From JACPFV01 sp038043245 (lineage in GTDB: Bacteria > Pseudomonadota > Gammaproteobacteria > Nevskiales > Nevskiaceae), in NCBI GenBank assembly GCA_038043245.1, contig JBBTCH010000003.1:62001-126000 (forward strand): 64,000 nt of DNA, written 5' to 3'. The stretch's first letter is position 1, and each line of letters opens with the position of its first letter. A model generated the notes under the pieces. That model was given only the letters and a program-made list of their open reading frames with translations, did not search any database and was not told the DNA's origin. The position numbers and the translations under genes are program-made. Positions 16,149-23,964 of the stretch are shown here, one piece after another.

Positions 16149-17357
16149 TCAGCGCGCGCACACCATAATCCAAAGTCGCGCCAAGTCGGCCGCGCCATCC
16201 TTGCCGGCGACCGTCTTGAAGGTTTGTATCGCCTTGTCCTTCTGGCCGGCGACGTAGTAGGCATAGCCCAGCCGCAGCTTGGCTTCCTCGGGCTTTTTCA
16301 GTCCGCCTTTCTTGAGCCCTTGCTCCATCAGCGCTAGTCCCTTGGCCGCATCGCCGTAGGTGACGTAGGCCAGACCGGTGCGGATCAGCGGGTCGCCGGT
16401 AGCGGCGGCCGCCGCTGCGGCATCGGTGGCGGCGAGTTCTTTCTTGTCGAGTACGAGTCTGGTTTCGATCAGGTTCTTGAGGCGTTGCTGGCGGTCGGCT
16501 TCGGTGCCCGTGCCCAGCACCTTCTTTACATAACCTTCTTCAACGATCGCCCGCGCTTCACCGAGCAGCACAGCTTGCACGGCGAGCTGCGCCATCTCCA
16601 TGTAGTCCTTGCTGCCTTCGAGCGTGCCGGTGGCGCGCAGCAGGCGATACATGTCAATGATCAATCGATCAGAGAATCCCGGCTTGGCGGCGGTGCGCTG
16701 GATCGCGTCGGCCCAGTATTCCTGCTTGGGGTGGTAGCGCAGCATCTTCTCCAGCGCGCTGGAGTAACCGGCCATGTCTTTCTGCTTGACGTAAGCGCTG
16801 GCCAGCAGCTTGATCTGTTCTTCGGTCGGTTTGCCGCCCGCGGACTCCGTCGCCGCGATCTGCGCCGCAGCTTCCTTGGCTGCCAGTGCGTATTGGCCGC
16901 CGAGGTAATAGGCCTGAGTCACCAGATTGAGCGTGATCGGATTCTTGCCGCCTTCCGTGCGGTACTTGTTCAGCCACTCGATGCTCTTGGCGTAGTTCTT
17001 GTCGCGCAGATAAGTGCCAGCGACCGCTTCCATCAGTCTGAATCTGTTCTCCGGCGTCAATTTGCCGCTGGCCAGGACCGCTTCATAGGCCTTCAGTGCG
17101 GTCGCGTTATCACCGGCGCCGCTGGCGGCGGCACCACGCATCTGTTCGGTGACGAAGGCTTCGTAGGGCGTCAGACCCTTGATCGCATCCACCTTGACGA
17201 CCTCGGCCAGCGCTTCCTTGAATTTCTTCTCGGTGATGAGCTTTTGTGCTGCCTGCAGCGGTTTGCCGATTTCAGGGCGCACGGATTCCGCGGCTTGAGC
17301 CAGGGCGACCTGCGGCAGCAGCGCTGCGAAAAAAAACAGAATAGCGAGACGATTCAT
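16149..17357 (-). CDS. Exported TPR protein of the TonB operon
   Basis: A 402-aa protein with a signal peptide (AILFFFAALLPQVALAQA) and helical repeats throughout that read as tetratricopeptide units (KFKEALAEVVKVDAI, AGDNATALKAYEAVLAS, DKNYAKSIEWLNKYR, AGQKDKAIQTFKTVAG). Its start overlaps the exbD stop by four bases, placing it last in the tonB-exbB-exbD-exbD transcript. TPR proteins in this position are known in several TonB systems and probably contact periplasmic TonB or a receptor; that role is inference. The end lies 49 bp before the tRNA-Ser gene. Confidence 0.82.
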   Translation of the reverse strand: MNRLAILFFFAALLPQVALAQAAESVRPEIGKPLQAAQKLITEKKFKEALAEVVKVDAIKGLTPYEAFVTEQMRGAAASGAGDNATALKAYEAVLASGKLTPENRFRLMEAVAGTYLRDKNYAKSIEWLNKYRTEGGKNPITLNLVTQAYYLGGQYALAAKEAAAQIAATESAGGKPTEEQIKLLASAYVKQKDMAGYSSALEKMLRYHPKQEYWADAIQRTAAKPGFSDRLIIDMYRLLRATGTLEGSKDYMEMAQLAVQAVLLGEARAIVEEGYVKKVLGTGTEADRQQRLKNLIETRLVLDKKELAATDAAAAAAATGDPLIRTGLAYVTYGDAAKGLALMEQGLKKGGLKKPEEAKLRLGYAYYVAGQKDKAIQTFKTVAGKDGAADLARLWIMVCAR

Positions 17358-17767
17358 GTTGAGCTGATGAGTCCGATGTTGGTGACGCCCAAGCGTTGCG
17401 CCGCCGCCATCACGCCGGCGACGAATTTGTAAGCGACCAGGCGATTGGGGCGTACGTGGATCTCAGGCTGCGGATTGATCAGCGCGGCGTTCTTCAGCCG
17501 ATCCTCCAGCGTCACCTGGTCGGCGATCTGCTCGCCGTTCCAGTAGACGGTGCCGTCGAAATCCACTTCCAGGTTGACCACGATGGGTTTGACCTCGGGC
17601 GGCGGTGTGTTCTGGTTCACCGGCAGATCGAGTTTGACCGCATGCGTCTGGATCGGGATGGTGATGATCAGCATCACCAGCAGCACCAGCATCACGTCGA
17701 TCAGCGGCGTGGTGTTGATGTCCATGATGACGTCATCGTCTTTGTTGCCGCCGACATTCATGCTCAT
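17354..17767 (-). CDS. exbD: Biopolymer transport protein ExbD (second copy)
   Basis: 137 aa with a short cytoplasmic N terminus, one transmembrane helix carrying the proton-relay Asp in NTTPLIDVMLVLL, and a periplasmic domain. ExbD with ExbB converts proton motive force into movement of TonB. It follows the first exbD after 11 bp and is preceded by an AAGGA ribosome site. Two tandem, clearly different ExbDs suggest a heteromeric complex. Confidence 0.93.
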   Translation of the reverse strand: MSMNVGGNKDDDVIMDINTTPLIDVMLVLLVMLIITIPIQTHAVKLDLPVNQNTPPPEVKPIVVNLEVDFDGTVYWNGEQIADQVTLEDRLKNAALINPQPEIHVRPNRLVAYKFVAGVMAAAQRLGVTNIGLISST

Positions 17768-17778
17768 GTGATCAGTCC

Positions 17779-18204
17779 TTAGCCCCGGGGAGGGGGTTCA
17801 GTGATGAAGCCGACCTTGACGATGGCCGAGCGCTGACAGGCGTCCACGACCTTGCCGACGTTCTCGAAGCGGGTTTCCTGGTCGCCACGGATATGCACTT
17901 CGGGCTGCGGCACGATGACGGCGGCCTCGAGCAGGCGCGCGCGCAAGGCCTCGATGTCGACGGGCGCGTTGTTCCAGAAGATGTTGCCGTCAACGTCCAC
18001 CGAGATGACGATGTTCTCCGGCTTGGTTTGCAGCGCCTGCTGGCGCTCGGCCGGCAGCTTGAGCGGGATGGTCTCGTTGACGACCGGAATGGTGATCAAA
18101 AAGATGATCAGCAGCACCAGCATCACGTCGACCAGCGGCGTGGTGTTGATCGAGGCGTTCAGCTCCTCGTCGTCGTCGCTGGAACTGCCGATTTGCATGC
18201 TCAT
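17779..18204 (-). CDS. exbD: Biopolymer transport protein ExbD (first copy)
   Basis: 141 aa, same design as its neighbour: an acidic N terminus (SSSDDDEEL), the helix with the functional Asp in NTTPLVDVMLVLL, then the periplasmic domain. It lies between exbB (60 bp upstream) and the second exbD (11 bp downstream). It is about as divergent from its neighbour as separate ExbD subfamilies usually are, so it is not a recent duplicate. Confidence 0.93.
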   Translation of the reverse strand: MSMQIGSSSDDDEELNASINTTPLVDVMLVLLIIFLITIPVVNETIPLKLPAERQQALQTKPENIVISVDVDGNIFWNNAPVDIEALRARLLEAAVIVPQPEVHIRGDQETRFENVGKVVDACQRSAIVKVGFITEPPPRG

Positions 18205-18264
18205 GGGTCTAGTCTTTTTCGGAAAGGCGCAACACGGATGTTGCGATCTTGTACAGGATGTACA

Positions 18265-19050
18265 TCAACCCTTCTTTTCTTCGCCGACACGGGTGCCGGA
18301 CAGCAGCACCGAGTGCAGATCGGCCGAGAAGGTGCGCACCAGATCCATCGCGTTCTTGTTGCGGCGCACCAGCCAGTTGTAGCCGAGCACCGCGGGTACC
18401 GCGACCGCGAGGCCGATGGCGGTCATGATCAGCGCCTCGCCGACGGGACCGGCGACCTTGTCGATCGACGCCTGACCGGAGATGCCGATGGCGGTCAGCG
18501 CGTGGTAGATGCCCCAGACCGTGCCGAACAATCCGACGAAGGGAGCCGTCGAACCCACCGTCGCCAGCACCGCCATGCCACCAGTGAGGTTGCTCTGGAT
18601 CGCATCGACCGCGCGGCTGATGGACATGGTCACCCAGGTTGAAAGGTCGATGCGCTCGACCATGGTGCCCTCGTGATGCTTGCTGGCGCTGACGCCGCGA
18701 TCGACGACGTACCAGAACGGGCTGCCGGTCTTGAGCCTGGTCACGCCCTCGGCGACGGACTTCGCAGTCCAGAATTCTCTCTCGGCGGTCTTGGCTTCCT
18801 TGAACAGCTTCTGCTGGTCGAGCAGTTTCACCACCATCACGTACCAGGTCGCGGCGGACATGATGACCAGAATCGCCAGCGTGCCTTTGGAGACGAAGTC
18901 GCCGGTGGCCCACAGCGCAGCAAGGCCGTAGGGGTTGGCGACTTCGGTGGTCGCAGCGGCTGCGGCAGGTTCCTGCGCAAACGCGAGCGGGGCGAACACG
19001 GCCAGCAGCAAAGTGATGGCGGCGCGGCCGAGGGTTTGGATGTTCAACAT
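18265..19050 (-). CDS. exbB: MotA/TolQ/ExbB proton channel ExbB
   Basis: A 261-aa inner-membrane protein with an N-terminal signal-like segment (ITLLLAVFAPLAFA), a first helix (TLAILVIMSAATWYVMVVK), a cytoplasmic loop, and the conserved channel helices (STAPFVGLFGTVWGIYHAL; GEALIMTAIGLAVAVPAVLG). It forms the proton channel energising TonB. The ATG at 19050 has AGGAGAGAG upstream; the open frame extends 78 codons further but without homology or ribosome site. Confidence 0.94.
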   Translation of the reverse strand: MLNIQTLGRAAITLLLAVFAPLAFAQEPAAAAATTEVANPYGLAALWATGDFVSKGTLAILVIMSAATWYVMVVKLLDQQKLFKEAKTAEREFWTAKSVAEGVTRLKTGSPFWYVVDRGVSASKHHEGTMVERIDLSTWVTMSISRAVDAIQSNLTGGMAVLATVGSTAPFVGLFGTVWGIYHALTAIGISGQASIDKVAGPVGEALIMTAIGLAVAVPAVLGYNWLVRRNKNAMDLVRTFSADLHSVLLSGTRVGEEKKG

Positions 19051-19108
19051 GGTGTCTCTCTCCTGGTCAATCTGTTTTGCGGTTGTTTGATTGGGGGTGT
19101 GAAAAAAC

Positions 19109-19717
19109 TTATTCCTTGAGGATCCAGCGGTAGCGTGTCGAGAACCAGGCCGGCTCGGGTTTGCCGAGGTTGGTGCCGACTTTGAATCTGCATTTGCCGA
19201 AGGAGCGGATGGTCGCTTCGTCGAGACGACCGTAGCCGCTGGTCTTGTCGATGCGCGATTGCTGCACTTTGCCGTCGATGCCAATCAGCAGGCTCACTTC
19301 CGCCGCGCCTTCCTCGCCGAGGCGGCGTGAGGTGGCCGGATACTCCGGCTCGCGACAGCCCTTGGGACTGTTCTTGAAATCGATCTCCGGGCCGACGCGG
19401 GTGATCTGCGAGGTCGGTGTGCTGTCCGTGGTGGTCTGGGTGATGGCGTTCTGCGGTGGCGGTGTGGAGATGATGATGTCCGGCGGCGGCACAAACGCCA
19501 GTGGCGGCGGCGTGAATTCCGGTTTCGGCGGCGGTGGCGGTTCACGCTCGAATACGATTTCCTGAATGATCTTGGTCTCGATCGGCTCCGGCAGCAGTTC
19601 GATCGCCTTGCGCGCCAAGCCGTTGACCAGTCCCCAGATCAGCAGCGCATGAAAACCGACGACAAAGGCGATGCCCTTGTATCGGGTGGACGGATCCTGT
19701 TGTTTGGAAAAATCCAT
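19109..19717 (-). CDS. tonB: Energy transducer TonB
   Basis: 202 aa: a short cytoplasmic start, one anchor helix (IAFVVGFHALLIWGLVNG), a periplasmic proline-rich spacer (REPPPPPKPEFTPPP, FVPPPD) and a C-terminal TonB domain (GCREPEYPATSRRLGEEG ... KTSGYGRLDEATIRS). It spans the periplasm to drive TonB-dependent receptors such as the one at 26614. The ATG at 19717 is preferred to the TTG three codons earlier. The first 14 codons and 38 bp of leader are duplicated at 23594-23675, and a 121-bp symmetric element (19756) sits in its promoter region. Confidence 0.93.
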   Translation of the reverse strand: MDFSKQQDPSTRYKGIAFVVGFHALLIWGLVNGLARKAIELLPEPIETKIIQEIVFEREPPPPPKPEFTPPPLAFVPPPDIIISTPPPQNAITQTTTDSTPTSQITRVGPEIDFKNSPKGCREPEYPATSRRLGEEGAAEVSLLIGIDGKVQQSRIDKTSGYGRLDEATIRSFGKCRFKVGTNLGKPEPAWFSTRYRWILKE

Positions 19718-19755
19718 AAGTCGCAATGGTTACAGAAAATGAGGCAAAAAACCGC
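19674..19755. repeat. Original copy of the duplicated tonB 5' segment
   Basis: These 82 bp cover the first codons of tonB and its leader up to the edge of element A. Positions 23594-23675 repeat them with only a few mismatches and at the same distance from element B. The similarity continues into the 121-bp elements themselves. Confidence 0.85.
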
Positions 19756-19876
19756 CACCCGCTTAGCTGACTTTGAGAGTGTTTTGTGGCAGCACTTCAA
19801 AAAGAGTGGTACTAAATGTGTATCAGTAATTTTTTCTAACGAGGCTCACAGGGCGAAAACGCATGGCTGCCACTAA
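19756..19876. repeat. 121-bp symmetric element, copy A (right end decayed)
   Basis: It starts with the terminal motif CACCCGCTT and has the conserved centre GTGGTACTAAATGTGTATCA exactly 50 bp in (19806). The right arm matches copy B as far as GGGCGAAAA, then diverges, so the expected AAGCGGGTG terminus is missing and the outer limit is inferred from the other copies. It lies between the ends of the DUF1254 gene and the tonB leader and may carry the tonB promoter. Confidence 0.7.
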
Positions 19877-20412
19877 TTCAATAACGCGATGCTTGCGGTC
19901 TCGCGCACGGGCTTCAATGCGGCGAAGTCACTGGCTGGGGTTACGAAGGTGCGTTGCATGAGATAGCCGCGCGCGGTGGGGCTTTCGGCAACCATCGCGC
20001 CTGCTGCCTTGGCACGGTCGACGGCGACGGCGTCCCCCTTACGCACCAGTGCAATCCGGTACGGCTGGCCGGCGAGCTTCTCGCCATTGACCAGAAAGAA
20101 ATGCACCGAGCGGCCGTCGTACATGGTCAGCGACCAGTAGGTGTCAGGCGAGGCGCTGCCGGTGAGCAGCAGTGGCCCCTGGCTGAGGTCGTACGCCGCG
20201 CGGCTGGCGACGATGTCGGGGTTGCCCAGCGGAACCCAGCTGCCCTTGCTGCCTGAGAGCACATCAGCGTGCACCCAGCGGTTGGCGGGATTGAACCTTG
20301 CATAGGCTTTTTGCATCACGGCATGGGGCACGTACCAGATCATCGCGTGGTAGCCGGCCACCGCACCGGTTACCAGCAGGGCAGCGAGTGCCAATGGCCA
20401 GCGGCGGCTCAT
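19873..20412 (-). CDS. DUF1254-type exported or membrane-anchored protein
   Basis: 179 aa with an N-terminal hydrophobic segment (LALAALLVTGAVAGYHAMIW). The core NPDIVASRAAYDLSQGPLLL...SPDTYWSLTMYDGRSVHFF matches the DUF1254 side of the DUF1254/DUF1214 family. These proteins are often found with lipid and xenobiotic genes, but their activity is not established. The start overlaps the stop of the DUF1214-type gene by four bases, so the two are coupled. They end the operon that begins with the hydrolase at 23383. Confidence 0.75.
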   Translation of the reverse strand: MSRRWPLALAALLVTGAVAGYHAMIWYVPHAVMQKAYARFNPANRWVHADVLSGSKGSWVPLGNPDIVASRAAYDLSQGPLLLTGSASPDTYWSLTMYDGRSVHFFLVNGEKLAGQPYRIALVRKGDAVAVDRAKAAGAMVAESPTARGYLMQRTFVTPASDFAALKPVRETASIALLN

Positions 20413-21002
20413 GACTTCACCTCGACGATGCTGGGGACGGTCTGCACCGTGAGCGATGGCCAGATATCCGCTGCTGGCTGGTACAGCCGCAACAGCAGCT
20501 GCGCCCTGCCATCGCCATTCGTGGGTAGCCAGTTGCCCGAACTCCGTGTCGGGCCGACGATAATACAGAATTGATCCGGGGCGTCCATCGCTACATTGCT
20601 GTTGGTGTAGCTGGAACGCTGCGCGTCATTGGCAAAAAAGGTGCCCGCCGCGTCATAGGCGGCAATGCTCCAGAAGCGCGCGGGCAGTGGTCGGCCGCAG
20701 ACACGGTAGGTCTTGTCGGCCTGCAGCGCAGCGCCGCTGCTGTCGTTGTGCGCCAGAAAATACAGGGCCTCGCCCGGCGGATTGGGGAACGGCCCGATCC
20801 TGGCAATCTGCGCGATGTAGAAAGCGTCGGTGAATCCGGCGCGTTCTTTCATCGTCTGCCAGGGCCCGATGTCATGGCGCAGCGCGGCAGTGGCCGCCGC
20901 GCTGTCGAGCCAGTGATAGGCCGCCGTCGCACCGGCAGTGAAGCCCGCTGCGGTCACGGCGAGGGCCGCTGCCGCCCGTCCGATCAACTGTGTTGTCCGC
21001 AT
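20409..21002 (-). CDS. DUF1214-type exported or membrane-anchored protein
   Basis: 197 aa with an N-terminal hydrophobic segment (AAALAVTAAGFTAGATAAY) and the DUF1214 pattern ALYFLAHNDSSG...LPARFWSIAAYDAAGTFF...QFCIIVGP...GNWLPTNGDG. In many bacteria DUF1254 and DUF1214 are one long protein; here they are two coupled short proteins that probably act as a pair. It starts 20 bp after the upstream hydrolase stops. Confidence 0.78.
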   Translation of the reverse strand: MRTTQLIGRAAAALAVTAAGFTAGATAAYHWLDSAAATAALRHDIGPWQTMKERAGFTDAFYIAQIARIGPFPNPPGEALYFLAHNDSSGAALQADKTYRVCGRPLPARFWSIAAYDAAGTFFANDAQRSSYTNSNVAMDAPDQFCIIVGPTRSSGNWLPTNGDGRAQLLLRLYQPAADIWPSLTVQTVPSIVEVKS

Positions 21003-21022
21003 TCTGTGTTCTCCATGGGTTG

Positions 21023-22225
21023 CTAAGGTTTGAATGCCGGGCAGCTCCCTGCGGCGATCTCCGGACAGTCGATGCCGGCACCCGGCAGGTAAAGGGCGGA
21101 GTGGAACTGCTGACTGTAGATGGCCTCCATCGGCAGACCGTCGAGCACTTGGGTGGCCGTCAGCCGGGCAACCGCACTGGCGTCGTCCTTGAGCCAGAGA
21201 TCGAACCAGGCGCGGGTGTAGTACTGGAACAACCGCATCTCCTGTGACTTGGGGCTGGCGGAATCGCTGCTCGCCACCTGGCCCTGCCCCCAGTCGAGAT
21301 GGGCCTTGCCCAACAAGGCAATCTGCATGCTGGGCACTCCGGCGTCCCGCCAGACGTTGAACGCCGTCTTCTTGATTTCCGGATCCACGCCCAGGTTCAG
21401 GGTCGGGTTGGTGTCATTGGACTGCCCCATGGCGGGCACGCGCGGGCGGGTGAGGCGGGCAGGCTGCACCCCAGGCACTTCACCGGCAATCACTGTGGAA
21501 ATCTCGCGGTTCAACGGGCCGCCGAACGAGGTCGTGCCCTCATCGCCGGTGAGCACGCTGGAGAGATTGTCCCAGGCCACCACTGCCTTCAGCCGCGCAT
21601 CCTCGCCCTGCAGCCAGCTCACCGCCCAGGCCGAAAGGCTGTGGCCCGCGCCGCCCATGCGCGCGGTGTCGGTGTTCTGGCGCAGCGGGTTGTCCACCGA
21701 CTCGATGAAATCGAGGCCGCTGACGAAGGCATCCACGTAGTTGTCGGCAGATTGCGGATTGGCGGCGGTGGCCTCGGAGTTGCCGACGCCCTGGGGGTCG
21801 ACCGTCAAGGCGATATAGCCCTTGGCCGCCAGTTCGCGCGCCGACCATTGGTACTGCGATTGCACACCAATGCCGGAGCCCGGACCGATGACGACCACCG
21901 GCAGGCGCGCATCTGTGTGGCTAATCGTCTCCGGGGCGAACAGCACGCCGTACAGCGCAGTGCCATGCAGCTTGGACGGGAACAGCACCTCACAGCTCTG
22001 CCAGCCGGCCTGCCAGTCCCAGGCGGCGGGTGGTGCATCCAAGGCGCCGCCCGCGGCCCCGTGCACGAGCGGCAGCACCACCGGCGCACAGGCCAGCGTC
22101 AAGGGGATCGGTGGCAGTGTTGGAATGCCGGGAAGGCTGGGCGTATTCGCCAATAAGCCAGGATCGCCGCAGGCTGCGAGCGCCAGCGTGAGAGCGCTGA
22201 ATGAGAGTTTTTTGAAGGCGTGCAC
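21023..22225 (-). CDS. GHSLSA-type alpha/beta hydrolase lipoprotein (paralogue P1)
   Basis: A 400-aa lipoprotein (LALAAC, Cys19). The hydrolase core has VVVIGPGSG (oxyanion side), VDPQGVGNS, the nucleophile elbow GHSLSA with Ser196, a likely acid Asp271 in MGQSND and His309 in GKAHLDW. The order and spacing resemble the cutinase/dienelactone-hydrolase group that includes polyester hydrolases, but identity is too distant to assign a substrate by eye. Paired cysteines near the ends (DCPEIAAGSCPAF) suggest a disulfide. The GTG start has AGGAG seven bases upstream, and 9 bp separate it from paralogue P2. Five such paralogues lie in this window. Confidence 0.82.
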   Translation of the reverse strand: MHAFKKLSFSALTLALAACGDPGLLANTPSLPGIPTLPPIPLTLACAPVVLPLVHGAAGGALDAPPAAWDWQAGWQSCEVLFPSKLHGTALYGVLFAPETISHTDARLPVVVIGPGSGIGVQSQYQWSARELAAKGYIALTVDPQGVGNSEATAANPQSADNYVDAFVSGLDFIESVDNPLRQNTDTARMGGAGHSLSAWAVSWLQGEDARLKAVVAWDNLSSVLTGDEGTTSFGGPLNREISTVIAGEVPGVQPARLTRPRVPAMGQSNDTNPTLNLGVDPEIKKTAFNVWRDAGVPSMQIALLGKAHLDWGQGQVASSDSASPKSQEMRLFQYYTRAWFDLWLKDDASAVARLTATQVLDGLPMEAIYSQQFHSALYLPGAGIDCPEIAAGSCPAFKP

Positions 22226-22234
22226 ATGATGCTC

Positions 22235-23383
22235 CTAGGGTTGAAACGCCGGGCAGCTGCCTGCGGTGATATCCGGGCAATCGATGCCCGAAGTCGGCAG
22301 GAACAGCGCGGAGCGGAACTTCTGGCTGTAGATGGCATCCAGTGGCAGCTCGAACACCTCGGTCGCCGTCAGCCGGTCAATGGCGCTGCGGTCGTTCTTG
22401 AGCCAAAGATCGAACCAGGCGCGGGTGTAGTACTGGAACAACCGCATCTCCTGCGACTTGGGGCTGGCGGAATCGTTGCTCGCCACCTGGCCCTGAGACC
22501 AGTCCAGATGCGCCTTGCCGAGAAAGCTGATCTGCATGCTGGCAACACCGGCATCGCGCCAGAGGGTGTAGGCATCCTTCTTCGCCTCTGCATCGCCGCC
22601 TTCGCCGGAATCATTCGACTGGCCCATGGCCGGGATTCGGGGCTGCACCGGCCGCAGTGGCGCAAGCCCCGGCACCTCGCCGCCGACGATCTGATCGCCA
22701 TCGCCATTGTTGCCGGTGGCGGTGGTTGCCAGGTAATCCCAGGCCACCAAGGCCCGCAGGCGCGGTTCCTCGCCCTGCAGCCAACTCAACCCATACGCAC
22801 TGAGACTGTGACCTGCTGCACCCATTTGCGCGGTATCAGCATTCTCCCGCAGCGGGTTGTCTGGTGACTCGATGAAATCAAGTGCGCTCACGACGGCATC
22901 AATGTAGTTGTCCGCGGTTTGCGGATATGCCGCCAGCTCTGAGTTGCCCACACCTTGCGGGTCCACCGTGAGTGCGATGTAACCGTACGAAGCCAGTTCG
23001 CGTGCCGACCAGTGATACTGGGATTGCAGACCGATGATGGATCCTGGGGCTATGACTACGACTGGCAGCTTGTCGTGCGCTAGGTCAATGTTTTCCGGCG
23101 CGAACAGCACTGCGTAGAGAGTCGATCCATGCAGCCTGGAGGGGAAGAGCACTTCGCAACTCTGCCAGCCCGCCTGCCAGTCCCAGGCGGCAGGCGGTGC
23201 ATCCAGCGGGCCGCCCAGCACGCCGTGCACGACGGGCAAGGTGATCGGTGCGCAGACCAGTTTCGATGCCGTTGACACTGCGCCAAGTGATGGCACGGCA
23301 GGGCTCAATTCGGTGCTTGTGCCATTGCATGAAGCCAGGCTCAAAGCGCAGGACATGGCGGGCAAAATTTTGAAGATATGCAT
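22235..23383 (-). CDS. GHSLSA-type alpha/beta hydrolase lipoprotein (paralogue P2)
   Basis: A 382-aa lipoprotein (LSLASC, Cys19), closely similar to P1 along its whole length. Ser193 in GHSLSA is the expected nucleophile, with Asp in MGQSND and His in GKAHLDW. It is the first gene of a minus-strand operon (P2, P1, DUF1214, DUF1254). The upstream region holds a copy of the regulon motif at 23414-23430. P1 and P2 are a tandem duplication that has since diverged. P2 lacks the insert between the GDEG-like turn and the acid loop that P1 has. Confidence 0.82.
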   Translation of the reverse strand: MHIFKILPAMSCALSLASCNGTSTELSPAVPSLGAVSTASKLVCAPITLPVVHGVLGGPLDAPPAAWDWQAGWQSCEVLFPSRLHGSTLYAVLFAPENIDLAHDKLPVVVIAPGSIIGLQSQYHWSARELASYGYIALTVDPQGVGNSELAAYPQTADNYIDAVVSALDFIESPDNPLRENADTAQMGAAGHSLSAYGLSWLQGEEPRLRALVAWDYLATTATGNNGDGDQIVGGEVPGLAPLRPVQPRIPAMGQSNDSGEGGDAEAKKDAYTLWRDAGVASMQISFLGKAHLDWSQGQVASNDSASPKSQEMRLFQYYTRAWFDLWLKNDRSAIDRLTATEVFELPLDAIYSQKFRSALFLPTSGIDCPDITAGSCPAFQP

Positions 23384-23479
23384 CGACAGTCTCTACAACA
23401 AGACTATGTTTTTATATAAACGCATTTGTTTCTCCTTGAGTTCACTTTGTACACCAAGTTACCCGCGACTTCAAGAAAA
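23384..23479 (-). promoter_or_regulatory. Promoter region of the P2-P1-DUF1214-DUF1254 operon
   Basis: This AT-rich gap precedes the ATG at 23383. On the minus strand it holds AACAAATGCGTTTATAT (23414-23430), a copy of the 17-bp motif found before other hydrolase genes, followed by TATAAAAACATAG, which could be a -10 region. No clean -35 was recognised. Confidence 0.5.
23414..23430 (-). promoter_or_regulatory. Candidate operator, AACA-N5-GTTTATAT motif (site 2)
   Basis: On the minus strand it reads AACAAATGCGTTTATAT, matching the shared form AACA-N5-GTTT[T/A]TAT, 31-47 bp before the start of hydrolase P2. The core AAAC-N6-GTTT is present. Confidence 0.55.
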
Positions 23480-23583
23480 ATGCTTGGGCTGACGCCCTTG
23501 GGGTCGCTGGCGATCGCGCACTACTTGTTGAAGGAGCTTGAACTGGCCCCGAGCGAACCGTGGTATTCAAACCGCATCACTGA
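23480..23583 (+). pseudogene. Relic of an MMPL/RND transporter C terminus
   Basis: The frame from 23480 reads KMLGLTPLGSLAIAHYLLKE then LELAPSE, which aligns with the last 33 residues of the pump at 7699-10515 (LPAIARYLLKERELAPGEKP). A one-base frameshift follows; in the next frame the sequence is VVFKPHH and a TGA stop at 23581-23583, matching the intact PVFKPRH end. Nothing upstream resembles the rest of the pump, so this is the tail of a lost second MMPL gene. Confidence 0.8.
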
Positions 23584-23593
23584 CTCCTCTCTT

Positions 23594-23637
23594 CCCTTGT
23601 ATCCGGTTGACGGATCCTGTTGTTTGGAAAAATCCAT
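23594..23637 (-). pseudogene. Fragment of the tonB 5' end
   Basis: Reading on the minus strand from the ATG at 23637 gives MDFSKQQDPSTGYKG, identical to the start of the intact TonB apart from one Arg-to-Gly change, after which the similarity stops. The leader (23638-23675) is duplicated as well. It abuts the MMPL relic on one side and element B on the other, and therefore marks a recombination seam. Confidence 0.85.
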
Positions 23638-23675
23638 AAGTCGCAACGGTTACAGAAAATGAGGCAAAAAACCGT
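23638..23675. repeat. Duplicated tonB leader
   Basis: These 38 bp (AAGTCGCAACGGTTACAGAA and onwards) repeat the tonB leader at 19718-19755 with two mismatches and join directly to element B, as the original joins element A. Confidence 0.85.
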
Positions 23676-23796
23676 CACCCGCTTGATTGCTTTTCCAGCC
23701 GTTTTGGCGTGAGGTGAGAAATACAGTGGTACTAAATGTGTATCACCTGTTTTTTCTAATCAGGTCCACGGGGCGAAAAATCAGCATAAGCGGGTC
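23676..23796. repeat. 121-bp symmetric element, copy B
   Basis: It starts CACCCGCTT (23676) and ends AAGCGGGTC (23788-23796), with the conserved 21-bp centre at 23726-23746 (GTGGTAC, seven bases, GTATCAC). The arms on each side are exactly 50 bp. The right half is about 85% identical to copy A over 45 bp. The MFS relic on the minus strand breaks off at this terminus. Confidence 0.8.
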
Positions 23797-23798
23797 GT

Positions 23799-23930
23799 GC
23801 GTTTTGCGATAAGGCTTGAGTCCCGCCGCCAGGAGCACGAGCGCAGCCAGGTTTGCGCAGGTGCCGATGATGAGCTGGCCGAGGCCCGGACAGTGGCGGG
23901 GTCGGAAATCGTGCAGAGCCGATTCGCAGC
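23799..23930 (-). pseudogene. Relic of an MFS transporter C terminus
   Basis: On the minus strand a frame without its own start reads CESALHDF then LGQLIIGTCANLAALVLL and AAGLKPYRKT, aligning with the end of the MFS protein at 36061-37401 (FHDDQAVGQSLMLIN, AAILLGLGLKPYRESL). A stop lies upstream at about 23932. The similarity ends at the right terminus of element B, so the element or a recombination through it removed the 3' end. Confidence 0.75.
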
Positions 23931-23964
23931 GTCACTCGCCACGAATGGATTTATACGATGACTG

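Noticed and set aside
23426..23662. 78-aa plus-strand open frame as a gene
   Set aside because: It joins a promoter region, the MMPL relic and antisense tonB fragment; it is a chance frame over pseudogene pieces.
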